A stretch of 64,000 nucleotides of DNA from Protopterus annectens (Eukaryota > Chordata > Ceratodontiformes > Protopteridae). Position numbers and translations under genes: made by a program. A model generated the notes under the pieces. The model had not been told where the DNA came from and did no database searches. It saw nothing but the letters and a program-made list of their open reading frames with translations. The DNA is taken from positions 865,941,571 to 866,005,570 of the forward strand of contig NC_056731.1 in the NCBI RefSeq assembly GCF_019279795.1, given 5' to 3'. Shown piece by piece: positions 30,310-40,582 of this stretch (position 1 is its first letter; each line of letters begins with the position of its first letter).

Positions 30310-31770
30310 GAGGACTTGCTACAGGTTATTAAAGAGTCAAGAAAACCTGCAACTTTAAAATCTTGTATCTTTACATGAAAAAGATTTTCTGTTTGGTGCT
30401 ACAACAGAGGACAGAACCCCTATAAAGTAGAGATCAACATTCTCAAATATTTGTATGAGCTGCTCAACTTAGGTCTAACATAACCTCTATCAAGGTGCAT
30501 TTGTCAGCCGTTTCTGCTTGCCTTCCAATAGATCTACTTCTTTCTTCATGTTGTGAGGTCCAGCAGTTTCTAGAAGTTGTCCTCCATATCAAGCCTTCCA
30601 GAAAATCCATTCCTCTCCCTTGAAATCTGAATTATGGCATTGAAATGTTTGCTCTCCCACCTTTTGAACCAGCTTCATCTACATCTTTAACATTTTACAC
30701 TTGGAAATAAGTTTTATAAGTAGTCTTAACATCTGCTAGAAAAGTATGTGAATTGCAGGCTGTTGTGTATTCCTGCTTTTCTAGTTTTTTACAAGGGCAG
30801 GGTTAGCCTTAGAACTAATGCTGTCTTCATGCCAAAAGTTGCCTCTGATATGTCTTTAAATTAATATATTCATTTACCTGCATTTCTTTCCTTAAAACCT
30901 AAAATAAAGGAGAAAGAACCATTAATTTGCCAGATACCCACAGACATTTTAGATTCTACATGTATAAGACAAAATCTATCAGTCTTATCAACTCTCTCTT
31001 TTCTTTGTAAGGGCGAAAAAACGGGCTTTCCAGTTTGTAAATGGACCATTTCTAGGTGGACTTCCCTTTCCATTTCAGTTTGCTATTCCTACTATGGTAA
31101 AACTCTCCAGGGTCAGGTCAAAGCCTATTCTGTCAGAGCTGTGGTCTCTGTTAGAGCTTTTTTCAGGGATCTTCACTCAAAGTCCATCCTGGGGGCAGCT
31201 ACTTAGTCCTCTATTCACACTTTCACTAAACAGAGACTTTTTCCAAAGGCAGACCTGGTTTTGTTAGAATCATCTTTCACAAGTTGCTGAACACCATTCC
31301 TGCTCCTTAAACATCCATTCTTTCAGTATAAAAGCTATAGGAATCATCTCACTAGTAATCAATATTGCGGCGGTGATCTAATGATGAGTATAGTACTGAT
31401 GTGTATGAACTTACCTTAACAGTAGCTATTCAAATAGATCATTGTTGCAGTGTATGCACACTCCTGCCATCACCTTATTTGTTTTTCTTTTACCCTTGGT
31501 TAAGGTGGATGTATCTTAATTTCCCTTTCCTTCTTGTGTCTTAATCTTTCCTCCTGCAATATTTGCCTCGGACTTATTTTAGGGGCAAGAAAGCTCTGAA
31601 GATTTTTACACCCTTAAATACCTGTACATAGTGTCTTGCATAAGTTGTAGGTCAGACATGCAGCTCAATAAAAAAGATGCCTAAGCTTTTATAGACTGGC
31701 TGGACATTATCCTTGAAAGAATATGCCCCATTAGTAATCAGTACTGCAACAGTGATGTATTCCAACATCT
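30310..31770 (+). mobile_element. DIRS-3: worn 3' part of a DIRS element (recombinase region and end)
   Basis: Plus-strand fragments line up with the DIRS-2 recombinase: a region equivalent to STRRNYAGKWKRF at ~30335-30400, INILKYLYELLNLGLT, LSAVSACLPIDL, FALPPFEPAS (~30655), LTSARKVCELQAV (first Arg, ~30735), then KPI-type and HF/TK blocks at ~31200. Stops and shifts are frequent. After the coding, 'agtaatcaatattgcggcgg' at ~31352 has a related copy at ~31732 ('agtaatcagtactgcaacag'), possibly remnants of the internal complementary region and terminal repeat. No gag or RT from this copy is seen. Confidence 0.75.
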
Positions 31771-32074
31771 AGTGCTTTGGTAAGATGATCATCATTCTTA
31801 TTGGTGCAGTGGCGTTTGACTGGGTTGTATCCCAACCACAACCTGCAAGTCTTCAAAAAGCTCTGGCTCCCTCCCACACTTACATTCTGAGTGCAGTCTG
31901 GTTGGCCCCTTGGAGGGAAATCAGCAGTCAATGTGTAGATAACTTCAGTGTTTTCTTCCTTCCAGAAAAATATTGTCTTTTTAAATATTTTTGATGTATT
32001 TTTTATTTTTTAAAGAATACCAGCAGTTAATAATATCTGATGTTTCTTGTCAGAAACTGCAATTTTTAGATATG
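31771..32074. other. spacer, no gene seen
   Basis: Contains a 60-70-codon frame on each strand without recognisable family. Nothing else supported. Confidence 0.4.
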
Positions 32075-32451
32075 GGAGTATTATTGAATACTGGGCAGCC
32101 ACGGTGGTGCAGCGGTTAGCATTGCCGCCTCACAGCAAGAGGTTCTCCAGTTCGATCCTCGGCTGGGGTGCCTTCTGTGCGGAGTCTGCATGTCCTCCCT
32201 GTGGTCGCATGGGTTTCCTTCGGGTGCTTCGGTTTCCTCCCACATCCCAAAGACATGCTGTAGGTGGATTGGACACTCTAAATTGGCCCTAGGTGTGAGT
32301 GTGTGTTTGTGCCTTCTGGGGAAGGTTGGGCGCCGGGCTGGCAACTCGACACTGTAAAACTCCACTGCCAATCATGAGCGGACGGTGATCAGCTGTGGCA
32401 ACCCCTAACCAGGAAAAGCCGAAAGAAGGAGGAGTATTATTGAATACTGGG
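32075..32451 (+). mobile_element. young tRNA-derived SINE with exact 21-bp target duplication
   Basis: The 21 bases beginning 'ggagtattattgaatactgg' occur at 32075-32095 and 32431-32451. Between them lies a SINE: box A-like GTGGTGCAGCGGTTAGCA, CCTCACAGCAAGAGG, box B-like GTTCGATCCTCGG, a conserved body (CGGAGTCTGCATGTCCTCCC, GGTTTCCTCCCAC, AAAGACATGC, CTAAATTGGCCCTAGG) and a GC-rich 3' part ending GGAAAAGCCGAAAGAAGGAG. The exact duplication marks a recent, LINE-mobilised insertion. Its 3' tail differs from that of the copy at 3010. Confidence 0.92.
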
Positions 32452-32900
32452 TCTGTTTCCTGGGAGAAAACTATACTGTTTTTTGAGTCATTTTAAATGA
32501 AGTATAATGATTTAAAGATTGGAAACCATTTTTGTGTTTAAACAATGCTTGAGTGTTTTGGTGCTTGTTTTCACAACTTATCTTCATTATTTTACTGCTT
32601 GAGACATTCTGCTTGAAGGTGTTATATTTAAGCATTGAGAAGTGTATTTCAGAGCTAGAAATGTATTTTATGTTTGGTACTTGTGTACACTTCATGACAG
32701 CTTTCCTTCATTTCTTGTTTAGTATCAGTGCACTTTCGTTGAAAGGAACTTAGTTCTGACAGGGTTTTTGTGTACTGCTTGTGCTTTTACTTTTACACTT
32801 TCCCACACAGTCTCTCAAAATGCAAGTGTGTGAGCTTCTTGTAAACACTTGTCCTTGTCTGACAGCTTACCTTCTGACTGACTCTTCTCCATAGTGCTTA
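32452..32900. other. AT-rich spacer, no gene seen
   Basis: No recognised feature. Confidence 0.4.
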
Positions 32901-32902
32901 CC

Positions 32903-33290
32903 AGCAATCACGTTTCTTCCTTGGCTAAAGTTTGGATTCTTACAATATCCTGCTGTTTCTTTTCCCACTGTACCTAAAAAAAAAAAACAGAATAAGGAAG
33001 TCTTTGCTCAGATAGTACCTCAGCCACTGGTGTGTGAATCTGCAATGGCCATTTGTTATTTCTTTTAACAACTCACTAGTTTCTCTAGGTTCCTCTGGTG
33101 TAGTCCCTTCTGCAACACTCCACTGGAGGTTAGCCATGTCCTCTGCGGCTGTTTCAGTATCCACGGGAGAACCATCATCTTTTTTTTTTTTGTCTGGGAG
33201 TTTCTCCTGGAGGTTCTTCTTGAAGGGGCCAGGGAAAGAGACCTCTTGCCTGGAGTGAAGTGCTATCTCTCAGTCAGTCTCCTTCCAAGG
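32903..33290 (-). other. unrecognised minus-strand coding-like stretch with splice-like signals
   Basis: On the minus strand a frame of over 75 codons runs from ~33290 to ~32995: FPGPFKKNLQEKLPDKKKKD, GSPVDTETAAEDMANLQWSV, then EEPRETSELLKEITNG. Its composition (charged, mixed) looks more coding-like than the surrounding DNA. It runs into a 13-base T run followed by AG at ~32978 (acceptor-like), after which a second frame reads VQWEKKQQDIVRIQTLAKEE and stops; 'ctg|gtaagc' near 32903 looks donor-like. I do not recognise a family. It may be an antisense exon pair, a pseudogene, or chance. Confidence 0.3.
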
Positions 33291-33768
33291 ATGGCCCTGG
33301 GAAAAAGAAACAAAAGGCTAGACATTATTCATCCAAAGACATTTTTTCTGTTCTTAACAATGATTTTCTTACTGTAGCCAGGAGTTTATTGCAGGCTTTC
33401 TAACTTGGAGAGCAGAAATTCATACCAGAAGACTAACTAGGTCACTGTATTCCTGTGGAAAATGTGTCATGTGATTCTGATATTGAAAAAAGTGTCTTTG
33501 TCTGATTCTGAAGCCCAAGACTCTGATTTAGGGCTGGCAATAAATTGATTTTATTGATTAATTTGAGTATTTGGTTTAAGGCGATGTGTAAAATGGAAAT
33601 TGTGATTCACGTTTATTTTAACCTAGGTAGTTACCACAGAGCCCACAATGTTCCCAGATGTTTTTATGCACATTTTTAAAACTTCTTGAGCTCCATAAAA
33701 TTACAGCATCCCAGCATGCTCTCTGTCAAGTTGTACCGCCCCTTCAGAGGTCAGCAGACAGTAGCGAG

Positions 33769-34620
33769 ATGGCGGCACATGTGTCAACAAGTTGCAAGCT
33801 TGTCACAAAACCGTCACCATCTCCTTCATTATCTGGAAGTGGTTTGGTTATTGCAAAGCCTGACATCGAACAAACCACTGTAGAGTTTGTTTCAAGTCTG
33901 TAGCTACTAAAAGTGGCAGCACAACAAACTTTTTTCAGCATCTACAACAGAGGCATGCAGCCTAGTGGGAGGAGTGTGTTGCCCTGTAAGATATGCAAGC
34001 TAGTGGCAGCTTCCAGAAGCCTGCTGAAAAGCAGGCAACAGTAGCAACTTCTTTTTCATGTGGCATACGACAGGAAAGTACCCCGATGGAAAGACATTAC
34101 AGATGCAGTGACATTTCATATTACCAAAGATATGGTGCCCATTTATACAGTGGAAAAAATGAGTTCATCCAGATGCTAAAGGCAATCGACCCCATATATG
34201 AGCTACCAAGTTGAAATATTTTACTGCAGTAACCCTATCCCGTCTGTGCAGCAGTACATGTGAAAGAACCGCAAAGCTGCTGGAGAATGTGCCATATTAC
34301 TCAACTACATCAGACCTATGGTCCACCCAAGCCATGCAACCATACATGAGTTTGGCAGTCCATTTTGTGGCCAACGATTGGAGTCTGCAAAGTCTTTGCC
34401 TACAGACATCTTACTTCTTCCATTGACCAGAGCGAAATAATTGCCCAGGGACTGAAAGATTCATTGGCTTCATGGAATTTCAGTGACTGTCACATGTGTA
34501 TGACTATGGACAGTGGCACTAACATGATCAAAGCTCTTAGAGTGAACAGGTGGACACACCTGCAGTGCTTCTGACACAAACTGCACAATGCCATAGGTGA
34601 GTGTCAAAATGTCAATGCAT
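33769..34620 (+). pseudogene. hAT transposase, N-terminal and catalytic half (broken)
   Basis: Frames in order: MAAHVSTSCKLVTKPSPS from ATG 33769, then SGSTTNFFQHLQQRH at ~33910 (C-terminal part of a BED-type finger: S-x-T-T-N-x-x-x-H-L-x-x-x-H), MERHYRCSDISYYQRYGAH, LLENVPYYSTTSDLWSTQAM, PYMSLAVHFVANDWSLQSLC and MTMDSGTNMIKALRVNRWTH. The TTDLWS, LTxHFI, W-L-x-S and T-D-N-G-x-N-M blocks are typical hAT/ZBED transposase signatures; D of TxDxGxN is kept. Stops at ~33901, ~34212 and ~34572 and a frame change near 34425 inactivate it. It would cut and paste the element in the nucleus. Confidence 0.82.
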
Positions 34621-35619
34621 TGTTTAATTCAAAATTAATTAATTAATTTAAAATGGCTTTTGTCTGAAAGATGCTTTATGATATTTGTATTGATTTGACA
34701 AAACTGTCTGTAATCACTATTTTAATAATAGTAGGTATTGGTAAATACTAAATCATGTTTAAATAAAAGATTTTATTTAATTTCATTTTGCATATTTAAT
34801 TTCAGATGCATATTTAAAAACAAAAATGCACACACGCATCATATATAGCAAACATACAGTGTACATACTGCATGCATGTCCACATATATATGTATGTGTA
34901 ATTATGTATTGGATGTTAGTCCTTTGTATGCATAAATTAAGTGTAAAGAGAGGGAACATTTAGGCTTTCCACAGTTTAAAAAAAAAAAGTCTATGCTATA
35001 CAGTGCGTAATTGTAGTAGGTGTCTTAATCACTTCCAAAAATGAAAAACTGGCAAAAACAGAAAGAAGGAAGCAGCGAGGACACAAAAAACACTGTTTAA
35101 TCCAAATAATGTAAGCCCTTGTCAGTAGTAATATACCAACTTCTTCAGACAAATCTCATACAACGCCTTAAATGATCCTAAATTGTATGATTAATTAATT
35201 GAATACATAACTGACGATCATAAATAAATCGCCATAAATATACAGTAAAAATAACTGCTTCAAATTAAAAAACTAAAAATGAAATTAAAAGTGATAGTAC
35301 TTCTAAACTTCTCAGTCAACCAAAAAAATGGATAACTGATCAAGTAGAACATACACCAAATTTCACCGTAAACATAAGAACTTTGTAAACCAAAATTTTA
35401 CACATATAAAATATGTATTTACCTAATAAGTCTGTTGTGCCCATTTAAAATTGGTCAATCAATTAATGAACCAAACCCATATTCATGATGAACAAACATC
35501 CAGAACCAATCAAATTCTAAATATTGAAAACATTTTCTTAAAATGCAACTAAAAAATATATATACATAAAACTATATGTGTAAATGCTTCATATACAAGT
35601 TAATATTCCCAAGAACAAC

Positions 35620-37290
35620 AGCAAGGGATAACAGTGTAACTTCTCGAATATTGCTGTCTACCAAGAGCTTTAAGTTTGAGAAGACATTTAATGGATATAC
35701 AATCATTGAGGCCTGGTGGAATATGTGCTGACATGCGAACTTGCCATTTTAGTTCGCACTCCTCTAGTTTCAGCTCCCAAGGTCGACCTCTAATGTTACG
35801 TTCAACTTGTAAAACAACAAACACGAACTTGTGATTGGGATGATCTATAATAATGTCTCGCTAAAGCATTAGTGGTGATGTTCTTATTGATACTGTACAG
35901 ATGTTCGTATATTCTTTGCTTAATTTTTTTCTCGGTTTTCCCAATATAATAGGCTTCACAGCATTCACATAGTGCTCCATAGATGACCCCCTGAGACTCA
36001 CAATTAAGTTTTCCTTCTATGTGGTATATTTTTGTCCCTACTTCTAACTTTACTTGTTGTTTTAATATATTTACATTGTGGACATCTACCACATCTAGTC
36101 ATACCCATTCCTCGCTTATTAGATTTTTTCCTCTCAACAAGGCACTTTAAGTTGAGTCCTCTTTGAAAAGTCATTTGGGGTGCTTGCCTTAATTTAATGA
36201 GATTGTTGTCTTCCATAATAAACGACCAATTCTTGGTAAGGATATCCCTGATGTTTTGAGAGTCCAAAGAATATGCCATAATAAATCTATTGCCTATATC
36301 GGGGGTTGGATAATCTACTATTTGCGGGCTTGTTACATCCCATGTTTAATGTTCATGCTCATAACCCCTACAAACAATTGGACGGTAATGGCCCAATAGT
36401 CTTTTCATATCAACGTCTTCAAAAATGGTACCAAGGAACCCTAGTGGATAGCCCCCTTTAAGGAACATAGATTTTAATAGAGCACATTCAGCTGTGAAGT
36501 CATCATAGCCAGAGACCATTCTGGCCACCCTAACTGCTTGCCCTTTAACTATTGCCTTTTTCTGGTGATACGGGTGGCTACTTGTAAAGTGTAAAAAGGC
36601 ATTAGAATAAGTGGGCTTACGGTAAACGGTGGTTCTATAGCTTTGGTTAGGGCTATCTTTACTTGTGTGGGCATCCAAAAGGTTAATATCTGCCATGCCT
36701 ACTTGGAATGTGAAGTCCAAGAAGGAAGTAAAAGATTTGATGTTGGTAATAAATGTCTCAGTCAGGTGTACATCACCTTTCCAGATGAAATACATATCCT
36801 CTTGGTACCTTGTGTACCAGACAACATGTTCCTTATAAAGTAGGTCATTGAACAAGAAAGTCCTCTCCCAAAATGCCATGACACAGTTGGCAAAGCTACT
36901 GCCACATGGTGACTCCATCGCAATTCCACTCTTTTGTAGAAAAAGTAACCCATTAAACCACAAAAAGTTATTTGCTAAAACTAATTCCAACAGTTTCAAT
37001 AGTGTTGATGTCATTATCTTCCATGCCTTTCAAATGTAAAAATTCTTTAACCCATTCAATACCCAGTAAGTGGGGAATAACAGTATAGAGATCTTTGATG
37101 TGCACTGTTAAAAAGACAAATTTGTCATTAAACTCTAAGTTATTGATACTGTTTAGAAAACTCCATGAGTCCTAGCATATTTGTGGTTCAGACTTGACAA
37201 AGGGTTTCAATTTTGCACACGCATATGTGACAGAACCTCTCCCATCAACTTTAGGTCTAAATGGGGGATTGTGGATATCTTTGTACAATT
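35620..37290 (-). pseudogene. PLE2 polyprotein: RT and GIY-YIG endonuclease (broken)
   Basis: From ~37290 on the minus strand: KDIHNPPFRPKVDGRGSVTY, VFLTVHIKDLYTVIPHLLGI (RT motif A region), QKSGIAMESPCGSSFANCVM (motif B), WYTRYQEDMYFIWKGD (catalytic block where YxDD reads YQED), FTFQVGMADINLLDAHTSKD, YRKPTYSNAFLHFTSSHP (family block), then RCGRCPQCKYIKTT (Cys cluster), GVIYGALCECCEAYYIGKTE (GIY-YIG: VIY...YIG), KQRIYEHLYSI, NALARHYYR and a C-terminal PPGLNDCISIK. Stops lie near 37160, 36280 and 35800. The D-to-E change in the catalytic box suggests a dead RT. Confidence 0.88.
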
Positions 37291-37711
37291 TAGGGGACCC
37301 AAACAGTGTTGGTTTAAAAAAATGTTTTCAATATTTAGAATTTGATTGGTTCTGGGTGTTTGTTCATCATGAATATGGGTCTGGTTCATTAATTGATCGA
37401 CCAATTTTAATGGGCACAACAGACTTATTAGGTAAATATATATTTTATATATGTGTAAAAATCTGGTTTACAAAGTTCTTATGTTTATGGTGAAATTTGG
37501 TGTATGTTCTACTTAATCAGTTATCCATTTTTTTGGTTGACTGAGAAGTTTAGAAGTACTATCACTTTTAATTTCATTTTTAGTTTTTTAATTTGAAGCA
37601 GTTACTTTTACTGCATATTTATGGTGATTTATTTACGATGGTCAATTATGTATTCAATTAATTAATCATACAATTTAGGATAATTTAAGGCGTTGTATGT
37701 GGTTGTCTGAG

Positions 37712-37757
37712 ATTTGTCTGAAGAAGTTGGTGTATTACTACTGACGAAAGCGCTTAC
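37712..37757 (+). ncRNA. hammerhead-ribozyme-like core at PLE2 inverted end
   Basis: CTGAAGA at 37718-37724 fits CUGANGA. GTTGGT (37726-37731) can pair with ACTGAC (37740-37745) as stem II with G-U pairs, followed at once by GAAA (37746-37749) and GCGCTTAC. Stem III would be minimal. A related but worn copy lies at 35111-35160 (minus). Hammerhead motifs have been reported in Penelope-like elements; activity here is untested. Confidence 0.4.
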
Positions 37758-37794
37758 AGTAGGTGTCTTAATATTTGTTCTTTTTTCTATCCAG

Positions 37795-38800
37795 AGAATG
37801 GTGTAAAGGACCCAAGGATTGACCGTGTCATTGCTGTTTATAAAAAGGTTGTCAGTACTTTTTCATTCAGTTGGAAAAGAAGAAGAGAGATGGCTGTGAT
37901 ACAAGCTGAGCTTGGCCTACTCACTCACCAGCTTTTTAGAGAGTCCCCAACAAGGGGAGGTTCAAGGCAAAGGATGATGGAGCGAATTCTGGAACAGGAA
38001 AAAGCCATAGCCCAGGTCTTGGGGTCTGAGAAGAAAAGTAGGCACCTTGTACCAACGTGGCAAGAATGGAATCCTTGAACAAAGCTGTGACACCACTCCA
38101 AGACTTCATTGACGTGGCTGTCTGGGAAGGCTTGTGTCAGGGTCTCCTACCTCAAACCAGTGCTTCTTCTATTCTAAACCAGTCTTCTACAGCCAGATGA
38201 TGGAGCTATTGAACTTACAAAACAAATAAAAAAACAATATAGTGGATTATCTTTATGAAAAATATAGTGAACCTGTCACAAATGAACTCTTGGACATGAC
38301 CTCACTGATGCACCCCAGGTTTCAGATAGCTTACATTGATCGGGACAAGGTGGAACAAATTAAGAAAAGGTTATGGAACAGATGTGTCTTCTTGATGACA
38401 AAACCACACCACAGCCTGGCCCAACTTTGCAGGTGCACCAAGAAGAAGAAGCTCAGCCTGAGCTGAGGAAAAAAAGACCTTAACAAGCTTCTTCAAGAAG
38501 AAAGAGCCCTCATCCTCCGTCAGAGGCAGAAAAAATTGAAAATGAGTTGGCAGCCTACTTGCTGTCCCCTGACACAGATCCACTTCAGTGATGAAAGCAC
38601 CATGAAGCAAGCTTCCCAAGACTCCATAATCTGGCCAAGAAATATCTATCCTTCCCTGCTACAAGTGACCCATCAGTGAAGCTCTTTAGTGTGGGGGGTG
38701 GCGTTGTAACATGCTACAGGGCATGCCCAAGCCAGAGGCAGTTGACAGGCTTGTGTTCCTTGCAAAAAAAACCTGTAAAGGACTTTGGATTTACACGTCA
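37795..38800 (+). pseudogene. hAT transposase, C-terminal half (broken)
   Basis: ENGVKDPRIDRVIAVYKKVV, TFSFSWKRRREMAVIQAELG, SRHLVPTWQEWN, PLQDFIDVAVW, a block equivalent to 'LYEKYSEPVTNELLDMTSLM' with HPRFQIAYID at ~38242-38345, and finally LAKKYLSFPATSDPSVKLFS at ~38620-38690 followed by the equivalent of RLVFLAK near 38740-38770. The PTW, LDPRFK-like and YL-P-ATS-P-S-(E)-R-(V)-F-S blocks are the C-terminal insertion/dimerisation region of hAT transposases. Frameshifts at ~38080, ~38160, ~38465 and ~38700. Confidence 0.8.
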
Positions 38801-38880
38801 TTAATCCTCACAGAGAAATAAATTCATCCTTTGCTTGGAGCAACGTTCAGGGACACAAGGGTAGTAGGAGGATGTGATCA

Positions 38881-39147
38881 AACCACAATATAAGGCACTA
38901 GAAAGGCCCACCAACACTGATGTGTGGCATGAAAACACTTTATTCCATGACAGAGGCTCCAAAACATTGACGTTCATCACAAAATTAAGTTTTCGTCATG
39001 AAATTGACTTCTCGAAGAAGTCATTTTCATGACAAAAATGTAATTTTGTGATGAAAGTCGATGTTTTGGAGTCTCTGCTGTGGAATAAAGTATTTTCGTG
39101 TGACACATCAGTGTTGGTGGTCCTTTCTAGTGCCTTATATTGTGGTT
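38881..39147. repeat. 267-bp near-perfect palindrome (fold-back/MITE-like)
   Basis: Arms 38881-39013 and 39015-39147 are reverse complements with a small number of differences, centred exactly on 39014 within GACTTCTCGAAGAAGTC. Outer ends are AACCACAATATAAGGCACTA and its complement. Transcribed, it would form one long hairpin. Just outside, 'aggatgtgatcaaacc' (38869-38884) and 'aggatgtgttcaaacc' (39188-39203) form a loose direct repeat. Confidence 0.9.
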
Positions 39148-39950
39148 AGCTTCTTCTTTGGCACTATTGGATTTATTTCTTGTGCATAGGATGTGTTCAA
39201 ACCTTTTGTCATACTGACTTATGACTATATGGAGATGAAAAGATTTTCACCACAAATACCACTGATTGGGTGAAAACCCACAGGACTGGACCTAACAAAC
39301 GTGAAATGTCAGTCATGTGGCCTGAATGACACAGACACACACAAGCAGCACGACTAGTGTGAGGGGCATACCTCATGCCAGAGGCAGTAGACAAGTTTGT
39401 GTGTCTTGAAAGAAAAAAAAAATAAAAACCTTTAAAAGTCATTAAAAGCATTGCATGTTTCATTTAGTTTGCACTTTGCAAAATACAAATGTTTTGTTTG
39501 GAAAAGCCTTTCTAGAAGGTATACAATGCACACACACAAGTCACCTCACTGCATCTGTGAGTCACAGAAGTAAGTCTGTGTTTGTTTGTGCATGTTCACC
39601 TCACAGCTGTTTGCAGTGTATGGTCTTCCAAGAGATTGTAGATGTAGTGCTAAGTTTGCACTTAACCTATTTGGATTACTAAAAACAGTGAGCATCACTC
39701 GGGGAACAATACTATTTCTAACAACACTTCAAGAAATTTTTGCTGTTCTTAAACTGTGTTTTTACACATTGTTAAAAGAAAAACAAAACTTATTTGAATA
39801 ATGTTTTTGCTTTTTTGAATAAATAAATTTAGAAAAAAATTTGAATCAGAACTGTAAATTCGGTGTAGGTTGAAAAAAAATTAGGAGATTTTATTTTTAG
39901 GCCATATCATCCTACTTTGAGTCAGTGGAAAGTTTGTCCATTAGAGGAGT
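39148..39950. other. spacer with second hAT-tail-like segment
   Basis: 39364-39435 resembles 38711-38785: reading AYLMPEAVDKFVCLE corresponds to the hAT C-terminal 'RA-LKPEAVDRLVFLAK' block in the transposase tail. It could be a duplication or a second hAT relic. The rest of the stretch shows no gene. Confidence 0.45.
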
Positions 39951-40520
39951 TTTTCTTTTCTAAGACCAGTTCCAGGATGGTTAATGTATTTTTGTGGGAA
40001 CAAGTGGATGCTCCCCTAAACTGAAGAGAGATTATATGCTGCAAGTGGATTTACCTCATACTACACCTATTCCTCCTGTTATGCCAGTCTTGGAGGCTGT
40101 GTTAAATGTTGACTGCAATAACCCTGACCTTTAGCCTTCAATTTCCAAAAAATGCAGAACATTTATTAATACTAACCCTTCCCCTGCAGACAAGTAGGTA
40201 AGGTATGAGACCAATTTTATAAGACAATTTCCTTCTTCCAGTTTGTTCTGTCAGGTGGTGACAGCTTGTAGGATTGTTCTGCTACGTTTCCTCCAAAATG
40301 TAGGCCCTGTTTGAATTGTAGAATTTCAAGCTTATCTCTGGTGTCTAGCCATGCTTTGAAGGGTGTATATGATTATGTAGTGTCTAGGGCCACTACTACT
40401 ACTGCTGCTGCTTTGACTTGATATGCCTAAGTACATACTGAAAAGTTTTCTGTTGATGTACTTTTTAAACCCTACTTTAGAAATGGATGTTTTATTTGGC
40501 CCTGATGTTACTCATTTTCT
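39951..40520 (+). pseudogene. DIRS-4: possible gag remnant
   Basis: The plus strand reads TPIPPVMPVLEAVLNVD, then RTFINTNPSPADK at ~40160-40195, which resembles the DIRS-1 gag block RPSKFITAPADK. Thr/Ala-rich sequence follows near 40400. Stops are frequent and the match is short, so this is tentative. It lies upstream and on the same strand as the DIRS-4 RT at 44.3 kb, and the LINE between them could account for the gap. Confidence 0.4.
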
Positions 40521-40582
40521 CAAACAGTTTACATACATGCATGCATACAGATATTTCAAGCACGGGCATTAATGCTCTTCTA

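Larger units (their letters stand above)
35015..37772 (-). mobile_element. PLE2: Penelope-like element with inverted flanking copy and 15-bp target duplication
   Basis: The 15 bases AGTAGGTGTCTTAAT occur at 35015-35029 and 37758-37772, framing the insertion. Inside, a minus-strand PLE (coding ~37290 to ~35620, 3' UTR to 35030) is preceded by an inverted copy of its own 3' region: 37312-37757 is the reverse complement of 35111-35540 with scattered differences. Such 5'-truncated inverted partners are known for Penelope-like elements. It lies inside the hAT transposase gene. Confidence 0.88.
33531..38800 (+). mobile_element. ZBED/hAT-type DNA transposon relic, split by PLE2
   Basis: A hAT-like start ('tagggctggcaataaattga' at 33530; hAT ends often begin CAGGGCTGGCAA) precedes transposase coding that stops at ~34580, is interrupted by PLE2 (35030-37757) and resumes at ~37795 to ~38790. 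The order of pieces matches a full hAT transposase from BED finger to dimerisation tail. I could not find the matching right terminal inverted repeat or an 8-bp target duplication. Confidence 0.75.

Noticed and set aside
33769-38800. Possible domesticated ZBED host gene
   Set aside because: Multiple stops, frame changes and a 2.7-kb PLE insertion exclude a functional gene.
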